Shown: positions 12,737 to 25,738 of the stretch, piece after piece
How positions within the stretch are numbered: position 1 is the stretch's first letter
How the letters are laid out: each line of letters opens with the position of its first letter
Source of the DNA: Eutrigla gurnardus
Taxonomy: Eukaryota; Chordata; Actinopteri; Perciformes; Triglidae
Direction: 5' to 3'
Length of the DNA stretch: 64,000 bases
Assembly (NCBI GenBank): GCA_963514095.1
Contig: CAUPSS010000027.1
Coordinates: forward strand, 186,001 to 250,000
Notes under the pieces: generated by a model
What the model was told of the DNA's origin: nothing
Databases searched by the model: none
Seen by the model: only the letters and a program-made list of their open reading frames with translations
Program-made: the position numbers and the translations under genes

Positions 12737-14670
12737 AACCAGTCTATCACAGGGCTGACATGTAGAGACAGACAGGTAACCAGTCTATCATAGGGCTGAC
12801 ATGTAGAGACAGACAGGTGACCAGTCTATCACAGGGCTGACATGTAGAGACAGACAGGTAACCAGTCTATCACAGGGAGACATGTAGAGACAGACAGGTA
12901 ACCAGTCTATCACAGGGAGACATGTAGAGACAGACAGGTAACCAGTCTATCACAGGGCTGACATGTAGAGACAGACAGGCAACCAGTCTATCACAGGGCT
13001 GACATGTAGAGACAGACAGGTAACCAGTCTATCACAGGGCCGACATGTAGAGAAAGACAGGTAACCAGTCTATCACAGGGAGACATGTAGAGACAGACAG
13101 GTAACCAGTCTATCACAGGGAGACATGTAGAGACAGACAGGTAACCAGTCTATCATGGGGCCGACATGTAGAGACAGACAGGTAACCAGTCTATCACAGG
13201 GAGACATGTAGAGACAGACAGGTAACCAGTCTATCACAGGGGGACATGTAGAGACAGACAGGTAACCAGTCTATCACAGGGAGACATGTAGAGACAGACA
13301 GGTAACCAGTCTATCACAGGGAGACATGTAGAGACAGACAGGTAACCAGTCTATCACAGGGGGACATGTAGAGACAGACAGGTAACCAGTCTATCACAGG
13401 GAGACATGTAGAGACAGACAGGTAACCAGTCTATCACAGGGAGACATGTAGAGACAGACAGGTAACCAGTCTATCACAGGGAGACATGTAAAGACAGACA
13501 GGTAACCAGTCTATCACAGGGAGACATGTAGAGACAGACAGGTGACCAGTCTATCACAGGGAGACATGTAGAGACAGACAGGTAACCAGTCTATCACAGG
13601 GAGACATGTAGAGACAGACAGGTAACCAGTCTATCATGGGGCCGACATGTAGAGACAGACAGGTAACCAGTCTATCACAGGGAGACATGTAGAGACAGAC
13701 AGGTAACCAGTCTATCACAGGGAGACATGTAGAGACAGACAGGTAACCAGTCTATCACAGGGAGACATGTAGAGACAGACAGGTAACCAGTCTATCACAG
13801 GGCTGACATGTAGAGACAGACAGGTAACCAGTCTATCACAGGGAGACATGTAGAGACAGACAGGTAACCAGTCTATCACAGGGAGACATGTACAGACAGA
13901 CAGGTAACCAGTCTATCACAGGGCTGACATGTAGAGACAGACAGGTAACCAGTCTATCACAGGGGGACATGTAGAGACAGACAGGTAACCAGTCTATCAC
14001 AGGGAGACATGTAGAGACAGACAGGTAACCAGTCTATCACAGGGAGACATGTAGAGACAGACAGGTAACCAGTCTATCACAGGGAGACATGTAAAGACAG
14101 ACAGGTAACCAGTCTATCACAGGGAGACATGTAGAGACAGACAGGTAACCAGTCTATCACAGGGAGACATGTAGAGACAGACAGGTAACCAGTCTATCAC
14201 AGGGAGACATGTAGAGACAGACAGGTAACCAGTCTATCACAGGGAGACATGTACAGACAGACAGGTAACCAGTCTATCACAGGGCTGACATGTAGAGACA
14301 GACAGGTAACCAGTCTATCACAGGGAGACATGTAGAGACAGACAGGTAACCAGTCTATCACAGGGAGACATGTACAGACAGACAGGTAACCAGTCTATCA
14401 CAGGGCTGACATTTAGAGACAGACAGGTAACCAGTCTATCACAGGGCTGACATGTAGAGACAGACAGGTAACCAGTCTATCACAGGGCTGACATGTAGAG
14501 ACAGACAGGTAACCAGTCTATCACATGGAGACATGTGGAGACAGACAGGTAACCAGTCTATCACAGGGAGACATGTAGAGACAGACAGGTAACCAGTCTA
14601 TCACAGGGAGACATGTAGAGACCGACAGGTAACCAGTCTATCACAGTAAGACATGTAGAGACAGACAGGT
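12737..14670 (+). repeat. 48-unit, 1,934-bp higher-order repeat (CAGTAAG-ending form)
   Basis: Full-length HOR in three parts. Part one is the shared 13-unit start. Part two is nine units with a GTAAAG unit and a GGTGACC junction, then 22 units with CATGGGGCCG, CTG, GTACAG, five-G and GTAAAG markers. Part three is the four-unit end. As at 2947, the CATAGGG unit near the end is a plain CTG unit and the last unit reads CAGTAAGACA (14631-14670). A private change gives GACATTTAG near 14411. Confidence 0.9.
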
Positions 14671-17600
14671 AACCAGTCTATCACAGGGAGACGTGTAGAG
14701 ACAGACAGGTAACCAGTCTATCACAGGGGGACATGTAGAGACAGACAGGTAACCAGTCTATCACAGGGAGACATGTAGAGACAGACAGGTAACCAGTCTA
14801 TCACAGGGAGACATGTAGAGACAGACAGGTAACCAGTCTATCACAGGGAGACATGTAAAGACAGACAGGTAACCAGTCTATCACAGGGAGACATGTAGAG
14901 ACAGACAGGTGACCAGTCTATCACAGGGAGACATGTAGAGACAGACAGGTAACCAGTCTATCACAGGGAGACATGTAGAGACAGACAGGTAACCAGTCTA
15001 TCACAGGGCTGACATGTAGAGACAGACAGGTAACCAGTCTATCACAGGGAGACATGTAGAGACAGACAGGTAACCAGTCTATCACAGGGAGACATGTACA
15101 GACAGACAGGTAACCAGTCTATCACAGGGCTAACATGTAGAGACAGACAGGTAACCAGTCTATCACAGGGCTGACATGTAGAGACAGACAGGTAACCAGT
15201 CTATCATAGGGCTGACATGTAGAGACAGACAGGTAACCAGTCTATCACATGGAGACATGTGGAGACAGACAGGTAACCAGTCTATCACAGGGAGACATGT
15301 ACAGACAGACAGGTAACCAGTCTATCACAGGGCTGACATGTAGAGACAGACAGGTAACCAGTCTATCACAGGGCTGACATGTAGAGACAGACAGGTAACC
15401 AGTCTATCATAGGGCTGACATGTAGAGACAGACAGGTAACCAGTCTATCACATGGAGACATGTGGAGACAGACAGGTAACCAGTGTATCACAGGGAGACA
15501 TGTAGAGACAGACAGGTAACCAGTCTATCACAGGGAGACATGTAGAGACAGACAGGTAACCAGTCTATCACAGGGGGACATGTAGAGACAGACAGGTAAC
15601 CAGTCTATCACAGGGAGACATGTAGAGACAGACAGGTAACCAGTCTATCACAGGGAGACATGTAGAGACAGACAGGTAACCAGTCTATCACGGGGCCGAC
15701 ATGTAGAGACAGACAGGTAACCAGTCTATCACAGGGAGACATGTAGAGACAGACAGGTAACCAGTCTATCACAGGGGGACATGCAGAGACAGACAGTTAA
15801 CCAGTCTATCACAGGGAGACATGTAGAGACAGACAGGTAACCAGTCTATCACATGGAGACATGTAGAGACAGACAGGTAACCAGTCTATCACAGGGGGAC
15901 ATGTAGAGACAGACAGGTAACCAGTCTATCACAGGGAGACATGGAGAGACAGACAGGTAACCAGTCTATCACAGGGAGACATGGAGAGACAGACAGGTAA
16001 CCAGTCTATCACAGGGAGACATGTAAAGACAGACAGGTAACCAGTCTATCACAGGGAGACATGTAGAGACAGACAGGTGACCAGTCTATCACAGGGAGAC
16101 ATGTAGAGACAGACAGGTAACCAGTCTATCACAGGGGGACATGTAGAGACAGACAGGTAACCAGTCTATCACAGGGAGACATGTAGAGACAGACAGGTAA
16201 CCAGTCTATCACAGGGAGACATGTAGAGACCGACAGGTAACCAGTCTTTCACAGGGGGACATGTAGAGACAGACAGGTAACCAGTCTATCACAGGGAGAC
16301 ATGTAGAGACAGACAGGTAACCAGTCTATCACAGGGAGACATGTAGAGACAGACAGGTAACCAGTCTATCACGGGGCCGACATTTAGAGACAGACAGGTA
16401 ACCAGTCTATCACAGGGAGACATGTAGAGACAGACAGGTAACCAGTCTATCACAGGGCTGACATGTAGAGACAGACAGGTAACCAGTCTATCACAGGGAG
16501 ACATGTAGAGACAGACAGGTAACCAGTCTATCACAGGGAGACATGTAGAGACACACAGGTAACCAGTCTATCACAGGGCTGACATGTAGAGACAGACAGG
16601 CAACCAGTCTATCACAGGGCTGACATGTAGAGACAGACAGGTAACCAGTCTATCACAGGGCCGACATGTAGAGACAGACAGGTAACCAGTCTATCACAGG
16701 GAGACATGTAGAGACAGACAGGTAACCAGTCTATCACAGGGAGACATGTAGAGACAGACAGGTAACCAGTCTATCATGGGGCCGACATGTAGAGACAGAC
16801 AGGTAACCAGTCTATCACAGGGAGACATGTAGAGACAGACAGGTAACCAGTCTATCACAGGGGGACATGTAGAGACAGACAGGTAACCAGTCTATCACAG
16901 GGCTGACATGTAGAGACAGACAGGCAACCAGTCTATCACAGGGCTGACATGTAGAGACAGACAGGTAACCAGTCTATCACAGGGCCGACATGTAGAGAAA
17001 GACAGGTAACCAGTCTATCACAGGGAGACATGTAGAGACAGACAGGTAACCAGTCTATCACAGGGAGACATGTAGAGACAGACAGGTAACCAGTCTATCA
17101 TGGGGCCGACATGTAGAGACAGACAGGTAACCAGTCTATCACAGGGAGACATGTAGAGACAGACAGGTAACCAGTCTATCACAGGGAGACATGTAGAGAC
17201 AGACAGGTAACCAGTCTATCACAGGGAGACATGTAGAGACAGACAGGTAACCAGTCTATCACAGGGCTGACATGTAGAGACAGACAGGTAACCAGTCTAT
17301 CACAGGGAGACATGTAGAGACAGACAGGTAACCAGTCTATCACAGGGAGACATGTACAGACAGACAGGTAACCAGTCTATCACAGGGCTGACATGTAGAG
17401 ACAGACAGGTAACCAGTCTATCACAGGGGGACATGTAGAGACAGACAGGTAACCAGTCTATCACAGGGAGACATGTAGAGACAGACAGGTAACCAGTCTA
17501 TCACAGGGAGACATGTAGAGACAGACAGGTAACCAGTCTATCACAGGGAGACATGTAAAGACAGACAGGTAACCAGTCTATCACAGGGAGACATGTAGAG

Positions 17601-18134
17601 ACAGACAGGTAACCAGTCTATCACAGGGAGACATGTAGAGACAGACAGGTAACCAGTCTATCACAGGGAGACATGTAGAGACAGACAGGTAACCAGTCTA
17701 TCACAGGGAGACATGTACAGACAGACAGGTAACCAGTCTATCACAGGGCTGACATGTAGAGACAGACAGGTAACCAGTCTATCACAGGGAGACATGTAGA
17801 GACAGACAGGTAACCAGTCTATCACAGGGAGACATGTACAGACAGACAGGTAACCAGTCTATCACAGGGCTGACATGTAGAGACAGACAGGTAACCAGTC
17901 TATCACAGGGCTGACATGTAGAGACAGACAGGTAACCAGTCTATCATAGGGCTGACATGTAGAGACAGACAGGTAACCAGTCTATCACATGGAGACATGT
18001 GGAGACAGACAGGTAACCAGTCTATCACAGGGAGACATGTAGAGACAGACAGGTAACCAGTCTATCACAGGGAGACATGTAGAGACCGACAGGTAACCAG
18101 TCTATCACAGGGGGACATGTAGAGACAGACAGGT
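14671..18134 (+). repeat. Irregular mosaic segment, third copy, then a partial HOR end
   Basis: 14.65 to about 16.25 kb follows 5.3-6.9 kb at offset 9,347, including GACGTG near 14692, CTAACATG at 15130, CAGTGTATC at 15485, GCAGAG with CAGTTAACC near 15783, and TCTTTCAC near 16247. After that it holds one extra 40-mer, so the offset becomes 9,387. A private GACACACAGG lies at 16551. From about 17.06 kb it follows the second half of a HOR, matching 20.45-21.52 kb at offset 3,386, and runs into the HOR at 18135. Confidence 0.88.
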
Positions 18135-19586
18135 AACCAGTCTATCACAGGGCTGACATGTAGAGACAGACAGGTAACCAGTCTATCATAGGGCTGACAT
18201 GTAGAGACAGACAGGTGACCAGTCTATCACAGGGCTGACATGTAGAGACAGACAGGTAACCAGTCTATCACAGGGAGACATGTAGAGACAGACAGGTAAC
18301 CAGTCTATCACAGGGAGACATGTAGAGACAGACAGGTAACCAGTCTATCACAGGGCTGACATGTAGAGACAGACAGGCAACCAGTCTATCACAGGGCTGA
18401 CATGTAGAGACAGACAGGTAACCAGTCTATCACAGGGCCGACATGTAGAGAAAGACAGGTAACCAGTCTATCACAGGGAGACATGTAGAGACAGACAGGT
18501 AACCAGTCTATCACAGGGAGACATGTAGAGACAGACAGGTAACCAGTCTATCATGGGGCCGACATGTAGAGACAGACAGGTAACCAGTCTATCACAGGGA
18601 GACATGTAGAGACAGACAGGTAACCAGTCTATCACAGGGGGACATGTAGAGACAGACAGGTAACCAGTCTATCACAGGGAGACATGTAGAGACAGACAGG
18701 TAACCAGTCTATCACAGGGAGACATGTAGAGACAGACAGGTAACCAGTCTATCACAGGGGGACATGTAGAGACAGACAGGTAACCAGTCTATCACAGGGA
18801 GACATGTAGAGACAGACAGGTAACCAGTCTATCACAGGGAGACATGTAGAGACAGACAGGTAACCAGTCTATCACAGGGAGACATGTAAAGACAGACAGG
18901 TAACCAGTCTATCACAGGGAGACATGTAGAGACAGACAGGTGACCAGTCTATCACAGGGAGACATGTAGAGACAGACAGGTAACCAGTCTATCACAGGGA
19001 GACATGTAGAGACAGACAGGTAACCAGTCTATCATGGGGCCGACATGTAGAGACAGACAGGTAACCAGTCTATCACAGGGAGACATGTAGAGACAGACAG
19101 GTAACCAGTCTATCACAGGGAGACATGTAGAGACAGACAGGTAACCAGTCTATCACAGGGAGACATGTAGAGACAGACAGGTAACCAGTCTATCACAGGG
19201 CTGACATGTAGAGACAGACAGGTAACCAGTCTATCACAGGGAGACATGTAGAGACAGACAGGTAACCAGTCTATCACAGGGAGACATGTACAGACAGACA
19301 GGTAACCAGTCTATCACAGGGCTGACATGTAGAGACAGACAGGTAACCAGTCTATCACAGGGCTGACATGTAGAGACAGACAGGTAACCAGTCTATCATA
19401 GGGCTGACATGTAGAGACAGACAGGTAACCAGTCTATCACATGGAGACATGTGGAGACAGACAGGTAACCAGTCTATCACAGGGAGACATGTAGAGACAG
19501 ACAGGTAACCAGTCTATCACAGGGAGACATGTAGAGACCGACAGGTAACCAGTCTATCACAGGGGGACATGTAGAGACAGACAGGT
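18135..19586 (+). repeat. 36-unit, 1,452-bp higher-order repeat variant
   Basis: Same start and end as the 48-unit form, but 12 units (482 bp, two of them 41-mers) are missing from the second half. After the first CTG/standard/GTACAG/CTG run it goes straight to CTG, CATAGGG and the four-unit end. The loss can be placed between two nearly identical CTG/standard/GTACAG/CTG runs, as expected for out-of-register exchange. Confidence 0.9.
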
Positions 19587-21520
19587 AACCAGTCTATCAC
19601 AGGGCTGACATGTAGAGACAGACAGGTAACCAGTCTATCATAGGGCTGACATGTAGAGACAGACAGGTGACCAGTCTATCACAGGGCTGACATGTAGAGA
19701 CAGACAGGTAACCAGTCTATCACAGGGAGACATGTAGAGACAGACAGGTAACCAGTCTATCACAGGGAGACATGTAGAGACAGACAGGTAACCAGTCTAT
19801 CACAGGGCTGACATGTAGAGACAGACAGGCAACCAGTCTATCACAGGGCTGACATGTAGAGACAGACAGGTAACCAGTCTATCACAGGGCCGACATGTAG
19901 AGAAAGACAGGTAACCAGTCTATCACAGGGAGACATGTAGAGACAGACAGGTAACCAGTCTATCACAGGGAGACATGTAGAGACAGACAGGTAACCAGTC
20001 TATCATGGGGCCGACATGTAGAGACAGACAGGTAACCAGTCTATCACAGGGAGACATGTAGAGACAGACAGGTAACCAGTCTATCACAGGGGGACATGTA
20101 GAGACAGACAGGTAACCAGTCTATCACAGGGAGACATGTAGAGACAGACAGGTAACCAGTCTATCACAGGGAGACATGTAGAGACAGACAGGTAACCAGT
20201 CTATCACAGGGGGACATGTAGAGACAGACAGGTAACCAGTCTATCACAGGGAGACATGTAGAGACAGACAGGTAACCAGTCTATCACAGGGAGACATGTA
20301 GAGACAGACAGGTAACCAGTCTATCACAGGGAGACATGTAAAGACAGACAGGTAACCAGTCTATCACAGGGAGACATGTAGAGACAGACAGGTGACCAGT
20401 CTATCACAGGGAGACATGTAGAGACAGACAGGTAACCAGTCTATCACAGGGAGACATGTAGAGACAGACAGGTAACCAGTCTATCATGGGGCCGACATGT
20501 AGAGACAGACAGGTAACCAGTCTATCACAGGGAGACATGTAGAGACAGACAGGTAACCAGTCTATCACAGGGAGACATGTAGAGACAGACAGGTAACCAG
20601 TCTATCACAGGGAGACATGTAGAGACAGACAGGTAACCAGTCTATCACAGGGCTGACATGTAGAGACAGACAGGTAACCAGTCTATCACAGGGAGACATG
20701 TAGAGACAGACAGGTAACCAGTCTATCACAGGGAGACATGTACAGACAGACAGGTAACCAGTCTATCACAGGGCTGACATGTAGAGACAGACAGGTAACC
20801 AGTCTATCACAGGGGGACATGTAGAGACAGACAGGTAACCAGTCTATCACAGGGAGACATGTAGAGACAGACAGGTAACCAGTCTATCACAGGGAGACAT
20901 GTAGAGACAGACAGGTAACCAGTCTATCACAGGGAGACATGTAAAGACAGACAGGTAACCAGTCTATCACAGGGAGACATGTAGAGACAGACAGGTAACC
21001 AGTCTATCACAGGGAGACATGTAGAGACAGACAGGTAACCAGTCTATCACAGGGAGACATGTAGAGACAGACAGGTAACCAGTCTATCACAGGGAGACAT
21101 GTACAGACAGACAGGTAACCAGTCTATCACAGGGCTGACATGTAGAGACAGACAGGTAACCAGTCTATCACAGGGAGACATGTAGAGACAGACAGGTAAC
21201 CAGTCTATCACAGGGAGACATGTACAGACAGACAGGTAACCAGTCTATCACAGGGCTGACATGTAGAGACAGACAGGTAACCAGTCTATCACAGGGCTGA
21301 CATGTAGAGACAGACAGGTAACCAGTCTATCATAGGGCTGACATGTAGAGACAGACAGGTAACCAGTCTATCACATGGAGACATGTGGAGACAGACAGGT
21401 AACCAGTCTATCACAGGGAGACATGTAGAGACAGACAGGTAACCAGTCTATCACAGGGAGACATGTAGAGACCGACAGGTAACCAGTCTATCACAGGGGG
21501 ACATGTAGAGACAGACAGGT
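19587..21520 (+). repeat. 48-unit, 1,934-bp higher-order repeat, reference copy
   Basis: The cleanest full copy. I count 48 units with 14 41-mers (7 in the first 13 units, 7 in the second half), and 48 x 40 + 14 = 1,934, which matches the measured distance between the two CTG start units. Markers: CCG/AGAAAG near 19908, CATGGGGCCG near 20003 and 20487, GTAAAG near 20340 and 20940, GTACAG near 20741, 21101 and 21222. The CATAGGG unit is near 21330, the hairpin unit near 21372, and ACCGAC near 21471. Confidence 0.92.
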
Positions 21521-22207
21521 AACCAGTCTATCACAGGGCTGACATGTAGAGACAGACAGGTAACCAGTCTATCATAGGGCTGACATGTAGAGACAGACAG
21601 GTGACCAGTCTATCACAGGGCTGACATGTAGAGACAGACAGGTAACCAGTCTATCACAGGGAGACATGTAGAGACAGACAGGTAACCAGTCTATCACAGG
21701 GAGACATGTAGAGACAGACAGGTAACCAGTCTATCACAGGGCTGACATGTAGAGACAGACAGGCAACCAGTCTATCACAGGGCTGACATGTAGAGACAGA
21801 CAGGTAACCAGTCTATCACAGGGCCGACATGTAGAGAAAGACAGGTAACCAGTCTATCACAGGGAGACATGTAGAGACAGACAGGTAACCAGTCTATCAC
21901 AGGGAGACATGTAGAGACAGACAGGTAACCAGTCTATCATGGGGCCGACATGTAGAGACAGACAGGTAACCAGTCTATCACAGGGAGACATGTAGAGACA
22001 GACAGGTAACCAGTCTATCACAGGGGGACATGTAGAGACAGACAGGTAACCAGTCTATCACATGGAGACATGTGGAGACAGACAGGTAACCAGTCTATCA
22101 CAGGGAGACATGTAGAGACAGACAGGTAACCAGTCTATCACAGGGAGACATGTAGAGACCGACAGGTAACCAGTCTATCACAGGGGGACATGTAGAGACA
22201 GACAGGT
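21521..22207 (+). repeat. 17-unit, 687-bp higher-order repeat, copy 5
   Basis: Same order as at 1-687. With the preceding 1,934-bp copy it makes a 2,621-bp period: the start units at 19587 and 22208, and at 21521 and 24142, are each 2,621 apart. Confidence 0.93.
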
Positions 22208-24141
22208 AACCAGTCTATCACAGGGCTGACATGTAGAGACAGACAGGTAACCAGTCTATCATAGGGCTGACATGTAGAGACAGACAGGTGACCAGTCTAT
22301 CACAGGGCTGACATGTAGAGACAGACAGGTAACCAGTCTATCACAGGGAGACATGTAGAGACAGACAGGTAACCAGTCTATCACAGGGAGACATGTAGAG
22401 ACAGACAGGTAACCAGTCTATCACAGGGCTGACATGTAGAGACAGACAGGCAACCAGTCTATCACAGGGCTGACATGTAGAGACAGACAGGTAACCAGTC
22501 TATCACAGGGCCGACATGTAGAGAAAGACAGGTAACCAGTCTATCACAGGGAGACATGTAGAGACAGACAGGTAACCAGTCTATCACAGGGAGACATGTA
22601 GAGACAGACAGGTAACCAGTCTATCATGGGGCCGACATGTAGAGACAGACAGGTAACCAGTCTATCACAGGGAGACATGTAGAGACAGACAGGTAACCAG
22701 TCTATCACAGGGGGACATGTAGAGACAGACAGGTAACCAGTCTATCACAGGGAGACATGTAGAGACAGACAGGTAACCAGTCTATCACAGGGAGACATGT
22801 AGAGACAGACAGGTAACCAGTCTATCACAGGGGGACATGTAGAGACAGACAGGTAACCAGTCTATCACAGGGAGACATGTAGAGACAGACAGGTAACCAG
22901 TCTATCACAGGGAGACATGTAGAGACAGACAGGTAACCAGTCTATCACAGGGAGACATGTAAAGACAGACAGGTAACCAGTCTATCACAGGGAGACATGT
23001 AGAGACAGACAGGTGACCAGTCTATCACAGGGAGACATGTAGAGACAGACAGGTAACCAGTCTATCACAGGGAGACATGTAGAGACAGACAGGTAACCAG
23101 TCTATCATGGGGCCGACATGTAGAGACAGACAGGTAACCAGTCTATCACAGGGAGACATGTAGAGACAGACAGGTAACCAGTCTATCACAGGGAGACATG
23201 TAGAGACAGACAGGTAACCAGTCTATCACAGGGAGACATGTAGAGACAGACAGGTAACCAGTCTATCACAGGGCTGACATGTAGAGACAGACAGGTAACC
23301 AGTCTATCACAGGGAGACATGTAGAGACAGACAGGTAACCAGTCTATCACAGGGAGACATGTACAGACAGACAGGTAACCAGTCTATCACAGGGCTGACA
23401 TGTAGAGACAGACAGGTAACCAGTCTATCACAGGGGGACATGTAGAGACAGACAGGTAACCAGTCTATCACAGGGAGACATGTAGAGACAGACAGGTAAC
23501 CAGTCTATCACAGGGAGACATGTAGAGACAGACAGGTAACCAGTCTATCACAGGGAGACATGTAAAGACAGACAGGTAACCAGTCTATCACAGGGAGACA
23601 TGTAGAGACAGACAGGTAACCAGTCTATCACAGGGAGACATGTAGAGACAGACAGGTAACCAGTCTATCACAGGGAGACATGTAGAGACAGACAGGTAAC
23701 CAGTCTATCACAGGGAGACATGTACAGACAGACAGGTAACCAGTCTATCACAGGGCTGACATGTAGAGACAGACAGGTAACCAGTCTATCACAGGGAGAC
23801 ATGTAGAGACAGACAGGTAACCAGTCTATCACAGGGAGACATGTACAGACAGACAGGTAACCAGTCTATCACAGGGCTGACATGTAGAGACAGACAGGTA
23901 ACCAGTCTATCACAGGGCTGACATGTAGAGACAGACAGGTAACCAGTCTATCATAGGGCTGACATGTAGAGACAGACAGGTAACCAGTCTATCACATGGA
24001 GACATGTGGAGACAGACAGGTAACCAGTCTATCACAGGGAGACATGTAGAGACAGACAGGTAACCAGTCTATCACAGGGAGACATGTAGAGACCGACAGG
24101 TAACCAGTCTATCACAGGGGGACATGTAGAGACAGACAGGT
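22208..24141 (+). repeat. 48-unit, 1,934-bp higher-order repeat, second clean copy
   Basis: Unit-by-unit match in order to 19587-21520. I saw no marker change between the two while following the CATGGGGCCG, GTAAAG, GTACAG and CATAGGG positions. Confidence 0.92.
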
Positions 24142-24948
24142 AACCAGTCTATCACAGGGCTGACATGTAGAGACAGACAGGTAACCAGTCTATCATAGGG
24201 CTGACATGTAGAGACAGACAGGTGACCAGTCTATCACAGGGCTGACATGTAGAGACAGACAGGTAACCAGTCTATCACAGGGAGACATGTAGAGACAGAC
24301 AGGTAACCAGTCTATCACAGGGAGACATGTAGAGACAGACAGGTAACCAGTCTATCACAGGGCTGACATGTAGAGACAGACAGGCAACCAGTCTATCACA
24401 GGGCTGACATGTAGAGACAGACAGGTAACCAGTCTATCACAGGGCCGACATGTAGAGAAAGACAGGTAACCAGTCTATCACAGGGAGACATGTAGAGACA
24501 GACAGGTAACCAGTCTATCACAGGGAGACATGTAGAGACAGACAGGTAACCAGTCTATCATGGGGCCGACATGTAGAGACAGACAGGTAACCAGTCTATC
24601 ACAGGGAGACATGTAGAGACAGACAGGTAACCAGTCTATCACAGGGGGACATGTAGAGACAGACAGGTAACCAGTCTATCACAGGGGGACATGTAGAGAC
24701 AGACAGGTAACCAGTCTATCACAGGGAGACATGTAGAGACAGACAGGTAACCAGTCTATCACAGGGAGACATGTAGAGACAGACAGGTAACCAGTCTATC
24801 ACAGGGAGACATGTAAAGACAGACAGGTAACCAGTCTATCACAGGGAGACATGTAGAGACAGACAGGTGACCAGTCTATCACAGGGAGACATGTAGAGAC
24901 AGACAGGTAACCAGTCTATCACAGGGAGACAATAAGAGACAGACAGGT
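24142..24948 (+). repeat. Truncated higher-order repeat ending at a GACAATAAG unit
   Basis: Starts as the 48-unit form but lacks two standard units after the first five-G unit (80 bp shorter than the relative at 39675). It stops at a unit with AATAAG in place of ATGTAG (24931), after which the array jumps to a CATAGGG unit. The AATAAG unit recurs at 40544, 48428, 50480, 52535 and 54587. At the first two sites it precedes a CATAGGG unit, and at the other four a CTG unit. Confidence 0.9.
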
Positions 24949-25312
24949 AACCAGTCTATCATAGGGCTGACATGTAGAGACAGACAGGTGACCAGTCTAT
25001 CACAGGGCTGACATGTAGAGACAGACAGGTAACCAGTCTATCACAGGGAGACATGTAGAGACAGACAGGTAACCAGTCTATCACAGGGAGACATGTAGAG
25101 ACAGACAGGTAACCAGTCTATCACAGGGAGACATGTAGAGACCGACAGGTAACCAGTCTATCACAGGGGGACATGTAGAGACAGACAGGTAACCAGTCTA
25201 TCACAGGGAGACATGTAGAGACAGACAGGTAACCAGTCTATCACAGGGCTGACATGTAGAGACAGACATGTAACCAGTCTATCACAGGGCCGACATGTAG
25301 AGACAGACAGGT

Positions 25313-25343
25313 AACCAGTCTAGACATGTAGAGACAGACAGGT
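25313..25343 (+). repeat. Truncated 31-base unit
   Basis: Reads AACCAGTCTAGACATG, so the nine bases between CTA and GACATG of a standard unit are gone. The two units before it are a CTG unit ending GACATGTAACC and a CCG unit. The same three-unit cassette recurs at 32707, 33342, 36232, 36867 and 41731. Confidence 0.93.
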
Positions 25344-25707
25344 AACCAGTCTATCACAGGGAGACATGTAGAGACAGACAGGTAACCAGTCTATCATGGG
25401 GCCGACATGTAGAGACAGACAGGTAACCAGTATATCACAGGGAGACATGTAGAGACAGACAGGTAACCAGTCTATCACAGGGGGACATGTAGAGACAGAC
25501 AGGTAACCAGTCTATCACAGGGCTGACATGTAGAGACAGACAGGTAACCAGTCTATCATAGGGCTGACATGTAGAGACAGACAGGTAACCAGTCTATCAC
25601 ATGGAGACATGTGGAGACAGACAGGTAACCAGTCTATCACAGGGAGACATGTAGAGACAGACAGGTAACCAGTCTATCACAGGGCCGACATGTAGAGACA
25701 GACAGGT

Positions 25708-25738
25708 AACCAGTCTAGACATGTAGAGACAGACAGGT
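25708..25738 (+). repeat. Truncated 31-base unit, different upstream context
   Basis: Same CAGTCTAGACATG deletion after a CCG unit, but the unit before that is a standard one without the GACATGTAACC change. In the homologous place at 42126 the deletion is eight bases instead of nine. Confidence 0.9.

Noticed and set aside
16289..16534. 81-codon minus-strand open frames (also 27200, 30179 and 43779)
   Set aside because: Same repeat translation, carried along by segmental duplication of the CACGGGGCCG/CATTTAG stretch. No sign of selection on the reading frame.
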